From: Eubacterium limosum
GTDB lineage: Bacteria; Bacillota; Clostridia; Eubacteriales; Eubacteriaceae
DNA: 64,000 bases
Direction of reading: 5' to 3'
NCBI RefSeq assembly: GCF_000807675.2
Contig: NZ_CP019962.1
Location: forward strand, 2,356,001 to 2,420,000
In this document: piece after piece, positions 23,949-31,883 of the stretch
How positions within the stretch are numbered: the stretch's first letter is position 1
Layout: each line of letters begins with the position of its first letter
Notes under the pieces: generated by a model
The model's database searches: none
What the model saw: only the letters and a program-made list of their open reading frames with translations
What the model was told of the DNA's origin: nothing
Translations under genes and position numbers: made by a program

Positions 23949-24463
23949 ACAACAAAGTAGAAATCAAAAACCTAAACGGAACCACAGTGGTAAGTAGTCG
24001 TGAAGTGGCTGCAAACTTTGAGAAGCAGCACAAACATGTTTTAGAAAAAATCGTCGAATTGATCGATGCCATTCAACCGGCCGAAAATCCGGCCCGTTAC
24101 TTTATTGCCTCAGAATACAAGGATTCCAAGGGTGAAATGCGAAAAGAGTATCTTTGCACCAGAGATGGCTTCTCGTTACTGGCGATGGGTTTCACAGGCC
24201 CCAAGGCCATCGAATGGAAGCTAAAATACATCGAAGCCTTTAACATGATGGAGGCTGAGATGCGAAAAGCCCCGCTGACGGATCGTCCCGGTGAGATTGC
24301 AAAGCTGATCAACGCACTATCCTCTGTGATGCAGAAAAACGATTCCGCACCTGTGGATGTGGCCCGTAATGCCCAGCTTATCTGTGAGCAGTATGGTATC
24401 CGGTTGATTGATGGGTTCGTAAGGGTTCCGAATTATGAGCAGATTGGATTATTGCAAGGGTAG
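23945..24463 (+). CDS. Rha family phage regulatory protein
   Basis: The 172-aa protein shows the Rha domain over residues 10-105, with VVSSREVAANFEKQHKHVLE, the YLCTRDGFSLLAMGFTG signature and WKLKYIEAFNMMEAE. Unlike the paralogue at 17,613 it lacks a KilAC domain and ends in a short helical region. It probably modulates the lysis-lysogeny decision. It overlaps the Cro-like stop (ATGA), so the two are coupled. Confidence 0.85.
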   Translation: MNNKVEIKNLNGTTVVSSREVAANFEKQHKHVLEKIVELIDAIQPAENPARYFIASEYKDSKGEMRKEYLCTRDGFSLLAMGFTGPKAIEWKLKYIEAFNMMEAEMRKAPLTDRPGEIAKLINALSSVMQKNDSAPVDVARNAQLICEQYGIRLIDGFVRVPNYEQIGLLQG

Positions 24464-24500
24464 AACTTGAAACCCCCGATCAACCAGAAAGGAGATAGAA

Positions 24501-24653
24501 ATGAAAAAAAGCAAAAAGAAAAAATCACTCTATGAGGAAATGGTAACCGATTTGTCAGCGTTCGTTATTCGGACTGCAAATAAAGACAATCCGACCAACG
24601 CAGAAGTAAATGCGATGGTCGAAATTACAAAGCTATTGTTTCGAACAATTTAA
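24501..24653 (+). CDS. Phage microprotein, 50 aa
   Basis: ATG 24501 follows AAAGGAG by 7 bases. The peptide begins with a basic stretch (MKKSKKKKSLYEEM) and continues as one amphipathic helix. No family recognised. It sits in the early operon, converging on a minus-strand microgene whose stop overlaps its own. Confidence 0.6.
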   Translation: MKKSKKKKSLYEEMVTDLSAFVIRTANKDNPTNAEVNAMVEITKLLFRTI

Positions 24654-24784
24654 TGCTTTGCAGCCTTATGGTCGGCTAATGTTTTTCCCGCTTTAGATTT
24701 TGCAGGTTTGGATTTGCTGGTGGCAAGTGTTTTTCCTGCTTTACTAACTTTTGGAGACGGTTTACATGATTTGCCTTTAGCCAT
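24650..24784 (-). CDS. Lysine-rich repeat microprotein, 44 aa
   Basis: ATG 24784 has AAGGAGG upstream. The 44 residues are almost only Lys, Ala, Ser, Pro, Thr and Gly and contain the repeated unit KAGKTLA twice (around residues 15 and 32). Similar short basic KAGKTLA-type proteins occur in many bacterial genomes and mobile elements. Function is unknown; nucleic-acid binding is likely from charge. It is the only minus-strand gene inside the rightward early region. Confidence 0.65.
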   Translation of the reverse strand: MAKGKSCKPSPKVSKAGKTLATSKSKPAKSKAGKTLADHKAAKH

Positions 24785-24879
24785 ATAAGTAACCTCCTTT
24801 CTTAGGATATACACAATATAGTTGTGCGAAAGTTATTAGATACTATATATTGTATCATATTACAAAGGAGTTGCAAAAT

Positions 24880-25080
24880 ATGGACATAATTTATAAAGAA
24901 ATTATTAAGAGTAGAAAAGAAAAGGGACTTTCCGTATTACAACTGGCAGAGAAGAGCGGATGCGCATTTAAGTCGATTTACATATGGGAGTCTGGAAAAG
25001 GAAATATTTCTTTCGAGAACGCAGAGAAAGTATTGAGTGCGCTCGGGAAAGAAATTGTTATTCGAAATAAAACAGAATAA
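24880..25080 (+). CDS. XRE helix-turn-helix protein, 66 aa
   Basis: ATG 24880 follows AAAGGAG; an upstream in-frame start lacks a binding site. Residues 8-55 form a complete XRE domain (KEKGLSVLQLAEKSGCAFKS, then WESGKGNISFENAEKVLSAL). A GATAC/GTATC inverted repeat (about 24,839-24,856) in the divergent promoter region before it could be its operator. The gene is divergent from the lysine-rich microgene. Confidence 0.75.
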   Translation: MDIIYKEIIKSRKEKGLSVLQLAEKSGCAFKSIYIWESGKGNISFENAEKVLSALGKEIVIRNKTE

Positions 25081-25088
25081 CAAGCACA

Positions 25089-25229
25089 CCCAGCCAGCAG
25101 TATTAACGGGGCCGCAAACTTCATGAGCATGAATCTCCTTCCAAATAAATTGTACTAGTTGTTTGCTGACGGCATAACCCCTAACTTTCATTAATCTACA
25201 CTGCGACCCCGTTAATCGTGTTGGCTGGG
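25089..25229. repeat. Long inverted repeat: 28-bp arms around an 85-base loop
   Basis: Arms 25089-25116 and 25202-25229 pair with 24 Watson-Crick pairs, one G-U and three mismatches. The loop contains a smaller palindrome TTCATGAGCATGAA. The ribosome binding site of the next gene follows the right arm within 10 bases. Confidence 0.75.
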
Positions 25230-25244
25230 GTTTAGGAGAAAACA

Positions 25245-25382
25245 ATGGAAAAGCAAGCGTTATGGCAGGCATACCACCTGCAACAAGAAAGAATAAAGCA
25301 CATCCCGAAATGGGACAAGGTCGCTCTGGCAGGTGCCAACATGGCCTTGCAAGCGTACCGAAAACAGTTAAAGGAGGCATAG
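25245..25382 (+). CDS. Phage microprotein, 45 aa
   Basis: ATG 25245 follows TTAGGAG at 8 bases. The peptide is helical and Gln/Lys-rich (YHLQQERIKHIPKWDK). No family recognised. It lies immediately after the long hairpin and its stop precedes the next ATG by three bases. Confidence 0.55.
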   Translation: MEKQALWQAYHLQQERIKHIPKWDKVALAGANMALQAYRKQLKEA

Positions 25383-25385
25383 AAA

Positions 25386-25535
25386 ATGGCTGTTTACTTA
25401 CAGGATTGCAACAGGAACCCGATTAAAGACCCGAATTATATTCTCGTCACACCAAACGTTATGACAAGCCAAGCATACCGGATCATTTTGGAAGAGATGG
25501 AAAAACGTAAGAAAGAGCAGGAGGCCGCCTCATGA
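25386..25535 (+). CDS. Phage microprotein, 49 aa
   Basis: ATG 25386, with AAAGGAGG inside the end of the previous gene. The C-terminal half is a charged helix (RIILEEMEKRKKEQEAA). No family recognised. It overlaps the next gene by four bases (ATGA), typical of translated phage early genes. Confidence 0.55.
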   Translation: MAVYLQDCNRNPIKDPNYILVTPNVMTSQAYRIILEEMEKRKKEQEAAS

Positions 25536-25633
25536 ACCTGTCAACAGCAGGCCTACCCTTCGTCCTCCTCGGCATCGCTGTCTATGGTGGCATCTGCCTG
25601 GCGGTTCGGAAGGGGTGGCTATGGAAGGATTAA
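25532..25633 (+). CDS. Small membrane protein, 33 aa
   Basis: It overlaps the previous stop as ATGA. A single hydrophobic helix (LPFVLLGIAVYGGICLAV) is followed by a basic end RKGWLWK. Function unknown. Gene packing argues that it is real. Confidence 0.5.
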   Translation: MNLSTAGLPFVLLGIAVYGGICLAVRKGWLWKD

Positions 25634-25764
25634 TGTTAGAAATTCTGACCTCCTTATGCCAGACAGGCGCCCATATTTATGGAATGGCATTAGCCACCAT
25701 CGGTGTTTATACCCTTGCGTTTATCGCTCTTCTGGCATGGACGATCAAAGAGTTTAGCAAATAA
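25621..25764 (+). CDS. Small membrane protein, 47 aa
   Basis: ATG 25621 overlaps the previous gene; ATG at 25633 is an alternative start. One long hydrophobic segment (GMALATIGVYTLAFIALLAW) lies near the C-terminus. Function unknown. It is the last gene before a 437-base gap with hairpins. Confidence 0.5.
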   Translation: MEGLMLEILTSLCQTGAHIYGMALATIGVYTLAFIALLAWTIKEFSK

Positions 25765-26201
25765 AAAAGGTCCCAAAGCGATGCCACGCATTAGGGACCA
25801 GACATATGTTACGTGGTTATTGTACCACAGGAATGGAGAAAAAACAATGATCTTATACATGGGTCTTCCGCCATAGCGAAAACGCGCTGCGCCATATTAT
25901 TCATCTTTAAGTCAAAAGCCTTATCCGCAGGGCTAAAAACGCGGAAATAAAAAATTAAAAATCGTTTGTAAACAAGTACACAAGATAAAAACGGACGGGA
26001 ATGAGCGCCCGTCCAACCTGAACAGTCAAATTTTTTAAGCTTTAATGGATTTTGAAAAGCCGGAGGGCAGGGCACTGTCACTCCGGCGGATAAATGTTTT
26101 AATTTTTATGAAAATAAAAAAAGTCCTTACGCCGGAACAGCAAATAAGGACTTGGAAAAAATTAGTTATTAAAAGTATATACCCTTTGGAGGAAAAATGC
26201 A
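25765..26201. other. Gene-free early region with hairpins
   Basis: No credible gene. GGTCCC/GGGACC pairs near 25,772-25,800. Three hairpins follow: GGACGGG/CCCGTCC (25993-26014), GCCGGAG/CTCCGGC (26059-26087) and AAGTCCTTA/TAAGGACTT (26121-26153). None has a clear T-run on the plus strand except weakly the first. Confidence 0.5.
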
Positions 26202-26459
26202 ATGAGTATTCGAAAATATGTGGACGCGCTTGCCAGAAATGAGAAGGAGCGCGTCGCATTGAGGAGTAACGAAAAGGCCATCATTTGCGCCAACACAGAG
26301 CCCGAAGTGCACGTGTATGAGGGAATCCAGGCATTGGCCTATGGGGCAGGTGTAGAGCTTCAGGAATCAGAGAGAGCCTATTTTTTTAACTATGATGGCG
26401 TGCTGTTCTTTCAGGAAAACGAAAAAGAAATGGAGCGAATTTTAAATGAAACTTTATGA
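26202..26459 (+). CDS. Phage hypothetical protein, 85 aa
   Basis: ATG 26202 lies downstream of TTTGGAGG. A helical N-terminus (IRKYVDALARNEKERVAL) is followed by a mixed alpha/beta segment. It overlaps the Gp157 gene by 14 bases. Genes at this place, directly before Gp157, are usually uncharacterised. Confidence 0.6.
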   Translation: MSIRKYVDALARNEKERVALRSNEKAIICANTEPEVHVYEGIQALAYGAGVELQESERAYFFNYDGVLFFQENEKEMERILNETL

Positions 26460-26940
26460 AATAACAGATATTTATAATGGTGTTTTATCTGCAATCGAAA
26501 ATGAAGAATGCACCGCCGAGAGCATGGAAGAAGCGCTTAAAATCATCGAAGATGACTTTGAAAACAAAGCAGATTCCATCGCATGCATGATTAAAGGTTT
26601 AAACGCTGATATTGCTGGCATTAAATCTGAGGAAGAAGCCCTTAAAAAGCGCCGTGAATCCGCAGTGAAAAGAGTGGAATGGCTTAAGGCCTACCTCTCT
26701 TCCGAGATGCTTGCAGTCGGCCAAAAGAAGTTAGAGACGCCTCGAAACAAGCTTTCTTTTAGACCTTCCGTAAGCGTCTTTATTGACGATGAACTGGAGC
26801 TGAAAGCCATGCATCCTGAGCTGACAACCGTTAAGACCGTTGTTACCCCAGACAAAAACGCCATCAAGGCAGAGCTTAAAAAAGGAGTGCATATCAATGG
26901 CGCGTATCTGGTCGAAAAACAAAACTTACAGATTAAGTGA
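26446..26940 (+). CDS. Siphovirus Gp157 family protein
   Basis: The 164-aa protein has the Gp157 pattern: MKLYEITDIYNGVL at the start, a long central helix pair (IEDDFENKADSIACMIKGL, then EEEALKKRRESAVKRVEWLK) and a beta-rich C-terminus (KLSFRPSVSVFIDDE to KKGVHINGAYLVEKQNLQIK). Gp157 proteins accompany recombination genes and were linked to phage resistance in Streptococcus thermophilus. It is followed 8 bp later by the Rad52-like gene. Confidence 0.88.
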   Translation: MKLYEITDIYNGVLSAIENEECTAESMEEALKIIEDDFENKADSIACMIKGLNADIAGIKSEEEALKKRRESAVKRVEWLKAYLSSEMLAVGQKKLETPRNKLSFRPSVSVFIDDELELKAMHPELTTVKTVVTPDKNAIKAELKKGVHINGAYLVEKQNLQIK

Positions 26941-26948
26941 GGTAAGAA

Positions 26949-27689
26949 ATGGACCTTAAGTTTGATTGTCTGAGCGCCGAGGACATTGAATGCCGAGTCG
27001 CAATGGTGAAACAAAATGGCTTGAGTCTGTTGCTGTATAAGGACGCAAGATGCGATATGCGGCTATTGGACAAGACTGTGGGGCCGATGAATTGGCAAAG
27101 AAAGCATGAGTTTAAAGATGGCCGCTTATACTGCTCCGTCGGAATATGGGATGACGACAAAAAACAGTGGATCTGGAAAGAAGACGTCGGCACCGAAAGC
27201 AACACGGAAAAAGAAAAAGGGCAGGCGTCAGACAGCTTTAAACGCGCTTGCTTTAACTGGGGAATAGGCCGCGAGCTTTACACCGCGCCTTTTATCTGGA
27301 TCAGCAGCCAGAAGGCTTCCATAAAGCAGAACGGACAGCGTTATGCTTGTTACGATAAGTTTATCGTGTCAAAAATGGACGTAGAAGATGGCGTGATTTC
27401 GGATCTGGTAATTACTAAGGAAGGCAGCGGTGTTGTTTATCGCATGCGTCCGGATGAAGCACAACAAGGATGCGCAGATATCCCAGAGGGACCACCGCAA
27501 GGCATTAGCGATAAACAATTAAAGCGATTGTTCGCCATCGCTGGTGAATACGGGGTTACCAAAAAACAACTCGATAAGACTTGTATGAACTATTTCGGAA
27601 AAGAACATTTAAAAGACATGACCAAGCCCGAATACGACAAACTGGTCAGCGTCGTTGAAAAAGCACCAAAAACAGGAGGAAAAGCATGA
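26949..27689 (+). CDS. Rad52/22-like single-strand annealing protein
   Basis: The 246-aa protein has MNWQRKHEFKDGRLYCSVGI followed by GQASDSFKRACFNWGIGREL and YDKFIVSKMDV, matching the Rad52/Sak-like annealing core of phage recombinases. The C-terminal 60 residues (KQLKRLFAIAGEYGVTKKQL) resemble the helical tails found in this group. It would anneal single strands during phage recombination together with the SSB gene, whose ATG overlaps its stop. Confidence 0.78.
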   Translation: MDLKFDCLSAEDIECRVAMVKQNGLSLLLYKDARCDMRLLDKTVGPMNWQRKHEFKDGRLYCSVGIWDDDKKQWIWKEDVGTESNTEKEKGQASDSFKRACFNWGIGRELYTAPFIWISSQKASIKQNGQRYACYDKFIVSKMDVEDGVISDLVITKEGSGVVYRMRPDEAQQGCADIPEGPPQGISDKQLKRLFAIAGEYGVTKKQLDKTCMNYFGKEHLKDMTKPEYDKLVSVVEKAPKTGGKA

Positions 27690-28096
27690 ACAAAGTGATC
27701 CTGGTCGGGCGACTCGCCCGCGATCCAGAATTGAGAACAACCAGCAGCGGAAAGTCCGTGGCGACCTTCTCGCTGGCTGTTGACCGGCGATATAAAGCAG
27801 AAGGACAGCCAACCACCGATTTTTTTAACATTGTGGCATGGGGTAAACAGGCAGAGACAATCTGCCAGTACCTTGGCAAAGGCCGACAAATCGCTCTGAC
27901 CGGGCGATTACAGTCCCGATCCTATGACGCCCAGGACGGTACTAAAAAGTACGTGACAGAAGTCATCCTGGAAGAGTTTGATTTTATCGGCAGTAAAAAT
28001 GACAGCCCAACACCGGCAGACGCAGGCGGATTTAACAGCTTAGACTTAGGCGATGACTTCTCGTTGATGGCCGATGATGACGAACCGCCATTTTAA
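27686..28096 (+). CDS. ssb: Single-stranded DNA-binding protein
   Basis: The 136-aa protein has an OB-fold: MNKVILVGRLARDPELRTT at the start, then FFNIVAWGKQAETICQYLGKG and YVTEVILEEFDFIGSK. It ends with the acidic tip DDDEPPF that SSB uses to recruit partner proteins. Start overlaps the upstream stop by four bases. Lengths and motifs are normal for a phage SSB. Confidence 0.95.
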   Translation: MNKVILVGRLARDPELRTTSSGKSVATFSLAVDRRYKAEGQPTTDFFNIVAWGKQAETICQYLGKGRQIALTGRLQSRSYDAQDGTKKYVTEVILEEFDFIGSKNDSPTPADAGGFNSLDLGDDFSLMADDDEPPF

Positions 28097-28135
28097 AAGT
28101 ATGCGTGACAAAAACACAAGAAAGGAGGTGGCCCC

Positions 28136-28993
28136 TTGAATTACATTGCAGAGTTAAATGCATTCGACCGATGGCTCGAAACAAATTACTTGCCCGCACT
28201 GTCCGAGTTGCTGTGGCGCAAAATGGTTGCGCTGTTCAACAGATGTGGGTGGGCTGAGTGGATTTCAGTAGATAACCAGCGGTTAATGGGTTTAATCCAG
28301 GTAAAAAGAGAAGCCACCTTCATTGACTACCGGAATAAGCTGGTGGAGGCCGGATTAATCGAGTACCAGAAAGGCAAAAAAGGCAGCCCGAACCGGTACA
28401 AACTGATTTCGCTTTCAGAAGTAAAAAACAATAACACTTTCACCAGCGAAGCACAAAGCGTAGTGAATACCGAAGTACAAAGCGTAGTGAATCCAGTAGT
28501 AAATCCCGTAGTCAAAACCGTAGACATAAATAAACTAAAACATAAACATAAACTAAAACAAAAGAGTATACCCCCTATAGTCCCCCATGAGGAGGACGCG
28601 CCCAAATCTGTTCCCAGAGAGACCGTGCAGTATAAAAAGATTGCCGACTACTGGAACAGCGTCTGCACCGAACTGCCAAAGGTGCAGGCCCTGAATGACA
28701 ACCGCAAAAAAGCCGTTCGGGCAAGGGTAAAGGAACACGGGGAGGAAACCGTCCTGCGGGTCATCGCTTTGGTGAAACAGAGCGACTTCCTGTGCGGGCG
28801 AACCGGCAACAACTGGAACGCCAGCTTTGACTGGGTGATGAAACCCACCAACTTCGTCAAAGTCCTGGAGGGGAACTATACGAACAAATCACCAGCACCT
28901 CCAAACCCTCCGGGAACAGCCAGGAGCCTTGACGATCTAACCGACAACCCCTTTTTAAAAATAGCCATGGAGGAGGAAATGAAAAATGAATGA
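28136..28993 (+). CDS. Phage replisome organizer / DnaD-like protein
   Basis: 285 aa from TTG 28136 with GAAAGGAGGTG upstream. Residues 5-100 form a winged helix (LSELLWRKMVALFNRCGWAE to NKLVEAGLIEYQKGKKGSPN). A repetitive linker follows, with repeated VVNP/VVNT-type units (QSVVNTEVQSVVNPVVNPVV). The C-terminal DnaD-type module includes NWNASFDWVMKPTNFVKVLE. It would bind the origin and recruit the helicase loader encoded next, which it overlaps by 8 bases. Confidence 0.8.
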   Translation: MNYIAELNAFDRWLETNYLPALSELLWRKMVALFNRCGWAEWISVDNQRLMGLIQVKREATFIDYRNKLVEAGLIEYQKGKKGSPNRYKLISLSEVKNNNTFTSEAQSVVNTEVQSVVNPVVNPVVKTVDINKLKHKHKLKQKSIPPIVPHEEDAPKSVPRETVQYKKIADYWNSVCTELPKVQALNDNRKKAVRARVKEHGEETVLRVIALVKQSDFLCGRTGNNWNASFDWVMKPTNFVKVLEGNYTNKSPAPPNPPGTARSLDDLTDNPFLKIAMEEEMKNE

Positions 28994-29534
28994 TACAGAA
29001 GCCGCCAAGGTTTTAGCGACCTTGAGAGCGGCCTACCCAAATACCTATCGGGATGTGAAGCCCGCCGACGCCAAAGCCGCTGTGAACCTTTGGACAAGGA
29101 TGTTTAAAGACTACCCTTACGAGACCATCGACGGCGCAGTGATGGGCTTTATTGCCAACGACAAGAAAGGCTTTGCGCCCGTACCCGGACAGATCATGGA
29201 TATGGTGCTGAAAATCACCCAGGAGCCCGAGCTGACCGAAATGGACGCCTGGTCCATGGTGTCCAAAGCCCTGCGAAACGGCATTTATGGGGCCGAAGAA
29301 GAATTTGATAAACTGCCAGAGGTCGTTCAGCAGGCCGTAGGGTCACCGAGTATGATCCGAAACTGGGCACAGATGGAATGCGACGCTGTGGAGTCCGTGA
29401 TCCAGTCCAACTTTATGCGCAGCTTCCGGGCCAAGAAAAAAGCCCAGCGCGAAATGGCAGCCCTGCCAGCCGATGTGAAAGAAACCTTCGAGCAGATCAG
29501 CGGCGCCTTCGACATGAAGCAGATTGCGGGGTAG
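28986..29534 (+). CDS. Replicative helicase loader/inhibitor
   Basis: 182 aa. The N-terminus LATLRAAYPNTYRDVKPADA with a following FKDYPYETIDGAVMGFI is the conserved part of the loader/inhibitor-of-G40P family. PVPGQIMDMV and the C-terminal helix SNFMRSFRAKKKAQ complete it. Such proteins load or hold the DnaB-type helicase on the origin complex. No helicase gene is found in the prophage, so it presumably captures the host DnaB. Confidence 0.85.
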   Translation: MNDTEAAKVLATLRAAYPNTYRDVKPADAKAAVNLWTRMFKDYPYETIDGAVMGFIANDKKGFAPVPGQIMDMVLKITQEPELTEMDAWSMVSKALRNGIYGAEEEFDKLPEVVQQAVGSPSMIRNWAQMECDAVESVIQSNFMRSFRAKKKAQREMAALPADVKETFEQISGAFDMKQIAG

Positions 29535-29537
29535 AGC

Positions 29538-29792
29538 ATGAAAGCAACCGTAAAAGCCCGGGACCTGCCGACTTACCGATTAGCACCCTGGGCCATGAAA
29601 TACAGCATTGACCGGGAAAAAGGCATCCCGGTCGAAACACAGTTCAAGAGCACCCGAATGTTTATTGTGCAGGATCACCTGCTTATTATAAGCGATTCTA
29701 CGGGTGAGGCGTTGACCATTGCCTTGGATAACATCCACGCCCTTGTGGCAGAACTGATGGACATTGAAGAAATGTATGGGAGGAACCAATGA
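29538..29792 (+). CDS. Phage hypothetical protein, 84 aa
   Basis: ATG 29538, 3 bases after the previous stop. Beta-rich sequence with STRMFIVQDHLLIISDSTGE and a helical end. No family recognised. It overlaps the next gene by four bases. Confidence 0.6.
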   Translation: MKATVKARDLPTYRLAPWAMKYSIDREKGIPVETQFKSTRMFIVQDHLLIISDSTGEALTIALDNIHALVAELMDIEEMYGRNQ

Positions 29793-30100
29793 AAGATTTA
29801 AGAGAACTGAATCCATATCGGGTTAAAAATCCGTTTGTAGAAGCAATGCTGTCCCTTAGCAACCCGCGGAACAGCGGCATTTTTGAGTTTAAAAGAAACG
29901 GCGCAATTATGCATGTGATTGCATCGATCGACGGTGGCCGTGAGCACGTGAGTGCGAGTTTTGGCGATAAAACGCCATCCGAACAGGACATGGAATGGCT
30001 GAAAAAGAAGTTTTTCAAACCCGAAGAGCTGAAGCTGGTCTATGAGGGCCCCGCCGGCATGATCGAAGCGCATACCCGGCATTTGTGGAGGCGGCCATGA
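29789..30100 (+). CDS. Phage hypothetical protein, 103 aa
   Basis: It starts in an ATGA overlap. The centre (NGAIMHVIASIDGGREHVSA) is followed by SEQDMEWLKKKFF and ends in HTRHLWRRP, as in small phage proteins found beside replication genes. Function unknown. It overlaps the MazG-like gene by four bases. Confidence 0.65.
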   Translation: MKDLRELNPYRVKNPFVEAMLSLSNPRNSGIFEFKRNGAIMHVIASIDGGREHVSASFGDKTPSEQDMEWLKKKFFKPEELKLVYEGPAGMIEAHTRHLWRRP

Positions 30101-30396
30101 CCAAAGAACAGGAAGCGGTCTTAAAAAGAGCGCTTGACCATTACTGCATTGACAACCAGCTCACAAAGGCTGTGGAAGAGATGGCCGAGCTAACAAAAGA
30201 GATCTGCAAGTTGAAGATCGCCGGACAAAACTTTAACGGCGCAGATTTAATCCAGGCCAGACAGAACCTACTGGAAGAAAAAGCAGATGTGTATATTATG
30301 CTGATGCAGCTAGACCTGTATTTCGGGGAATCCCTGGCGTATATTGACGCTAAAATAGCACGATTGAAGGAGCGGATGGATGAAAGCAAAGATTAA
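30097..30396 (+). CDS. MazG-like nucleotide pyrophosphohydrolase family protein
   Basis: 99 aa from ATG 30097 with GGAGG upstream. The helix AVEEMAELTKEICKL followed about 40 residues later by EEKADVYIMLMQLDLYF matches the EExxE/ExxD metal-binding pattern of the MazG superfamily, which hydrolyses nucleoside triphosphates. Small phage members are common. The lack of flanking conserved blocks leaves the substrate open. Confidence 0.7.
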   Translation: MTKEQEAVLKRALDHYCIDNQLTKAVEEMAELTKEICKLKIAGQNFNGADLIQARQNLLEEKADVYIMLMQLDLYFGESLAYIDAKIARLKERMDESKD

Positions 30397-30718
30397 CAGC
30401 CGACAGAAAGGCGCCCGGGGAGAACGCGAGCTGGCAAGACGATTCCGGGAGCAAGGCTATGATTGCCGCCGGGGCCAGCAGTATAACGGGCTGGAAGGTG
30501 AGGACGTGGTCGGGCTGCCGGGGGTCCACGTGGAGTGCAAGCGTGTGGAACGGCTGAACCTTTACGACGCCATCGACCAGGCTAAACGGGACGCCGATAA
30601 AAAGCTGCCAGCCGTGTTCCACCGAAAAAATAACTGTGAATGGCTGGTAACCATGCCGCTTGAGCAGTGGTTTGAAATTTACAGAGAATGGGAGGCAGGA
30701 CAGGAGAAGGATGTTTGA
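30380..30718 (+). CDS. Holliday junction resolvase-like nuclease
   Basis: The 112-aa protein starts KINSRQKGARGERELARRFR, followed by CRRGQQYNGLEGEDVVGLP and VHVECKRVERLNLYDA. These supply the E, D and E-x-K residues of the Hjc-type PD-(D/E)XK fold. It would process branched recombination intermediates before packaging. It overlaps neighbours on both sides. Confidence 0.8.
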   Translation: MKAKINSRQKGARGERELARRFREQGYDCRRGQQYNGLEGEDVVGLPGVHVECKRVERLNLYDAIDQAKRDADKKLPAVFHRKNNCEWLVTMPLEQWFEIYREWEAGQEKDV

Positions 30719-31145
30719 CCTAAAACAATGGGCCACCGAGCGTAAAATGACACAAAAACAGATCGCGCAAATGTCCGGCACCTCCACACAGCCAATATCC
30801 GCATTGATGAATGACGGACACTGTCTGGAAGAGACAATCATTAAAGTTTGTTCCGGGATTGGGCGGCCATATAGGCGGGAAGAATGGGAGGAGCATATTT
30901 TAAAAAATAAAACGCCAAATCGGCCTAGAAAGCGAAAAATAAAACTGGAGTATGACCAGGTTAGGAACTATCGAGATCGTCGCTCTATGAAGGCGCTACG
31001 GCGAAATTTGGCCGTTGGCGAAATGGTTCGGGTGGCCTTTGACGGAAAGAATAAAATCCGGTGGGAATCTGGAGAGATTATTAGGATTTACGGCACACAC
31101 GTCGGCGTGGATGTGCGGCTGCGACGATTCGGGGGAATGAATTGA
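30711..31145 (+). CDS. Phage helix-turn-helix protein with basic C-terminus
   Basis: 144 aa from ATG 30711 after CAGGAGAAGG. Residues 3-40 are helix-turn-helix-like (KQWATERKMTQKQIAQMSGT with TSTQPISALM). A basic middle (RPRKRKIKL) and a beta-rich end with VRVAFDGKNKIRWESGEIIR, probably an SH3-like fold, follow. It may be a regulator; no named family. Confidence 0.6.
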   Translation: MFDLKQWATERKMTQKQIAQMSGTSTQPISALMNDGHCLEETIIKVCSGIGRPYRREEWEEHILKNKTPNRPRKRKIKLEYDQVRNYRDRRSMKALRRNLAVGEMVRVAFDGKNKIRWESGEIIRIYGTHVGVDVRLRRFGGMN

Positions 31146-31195
31146 TTCTGCGCAAGAGCTACATGATTGACGATGTGGTGAAGGGAAGGGGAGCC

Positions 31196-31339
31196 ATGCG
31201 AAAGATTGAGTTATGCACTACCTGTTTGGCACAAAAACAGGTTCTGTAAGGATGTGAGCATTTCTATCGCAAGCAATATAGCGTCACTTATCGGAAGTGC
31301 GAGGTGTACGGCGATTCCAGTGGAGAAGGAACAGACTGA
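31196..31339 (+). pseudogene. Cys-rich phage gene interrupted by a stop codon
   Basis: ATG 31196 follows AGGGGAG. The frame begins MRKIELCTTCLAQKQVL, stops at TAA 31247-31249, and continues in the same frame with GCEHFYRKQYSVTYRKCEVY to TGA 31337. The CTTC/GC/KC spacing reads as one zinc-binding protein with a nonsense change. Downstream to 31,473 only short remnants in other frames are visible. Confidence 0.4.
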
Positions 31340-31473
31340 AAGCGACGTATATGGCCTGCGGATGTACCCAGATGTGCCTTATAAGGGCAGAGAGGTTGTC
31401 GAACTAGTTAAGCGTGGGAAGCAAAGGAATTAGAAAGCCCTCTGGAGGGGCAGATCAAAATGGAGGTATAACA

Positions 31474-31883
31474 ATGAGTAAAACTACATGCCAGAAGTGG
31501 CCCGGATGCTGGGCGTGGAGATTAATGAGGAATTTGATCTTATCTATGAGACTGGACAAAAATCGGATTGGGGTCCCTACAAAATTACGCGTGATGGGCT
31601 TGTAGACGAAAGTGGAAACTGGACACTTCATGAAACCGCGCTACTTAACTTATTGAAAGGAAATTACAGACTCCAAAAACGCCCGTGGAGGCCGAAAGAG
31701 GGTGAGTTGTTTTGGACTATTAATGGTAAAGGTGATGTAGAAAAATACCATTTCAGTGATTACATGTATGACCTTGCCCTGCTTAACATGGGTAATTGCT
31801 TCCCAACAAAAAAGGCGGCCTTGGCAGCAGTGCCCGAAATGCTGGAGAAATTCGAGGAGATTAAGAAGGGGGTGCGGGAGTGA
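31474..31883 (+). pseudogene. Phage protein with single frame shift near its start
   Basis: TGGAGG precedes ATG 31474, which reads MSKTT and then must shift by one base to join the main frame MPEVARMLGVEINEEF (from 31488) running 131 codons. Without the shift the good binding site has no gene, and ATG 31488 has none of its own. The main frame contains GPYKITRDGLVD and AALAAVPEMLEKFEEIKK. Similar proteins are common in siphovirus accessory regions. A one-base deletion in AAAACTAC is the simplest explanation. Confidence 0.6.

Noticed and set aside
25089-25229. CRISPR repeat or array
   Set aside because: Only one inverted pair is present, with no regularly spaced direct repeats or cas genes anywhere in the window.
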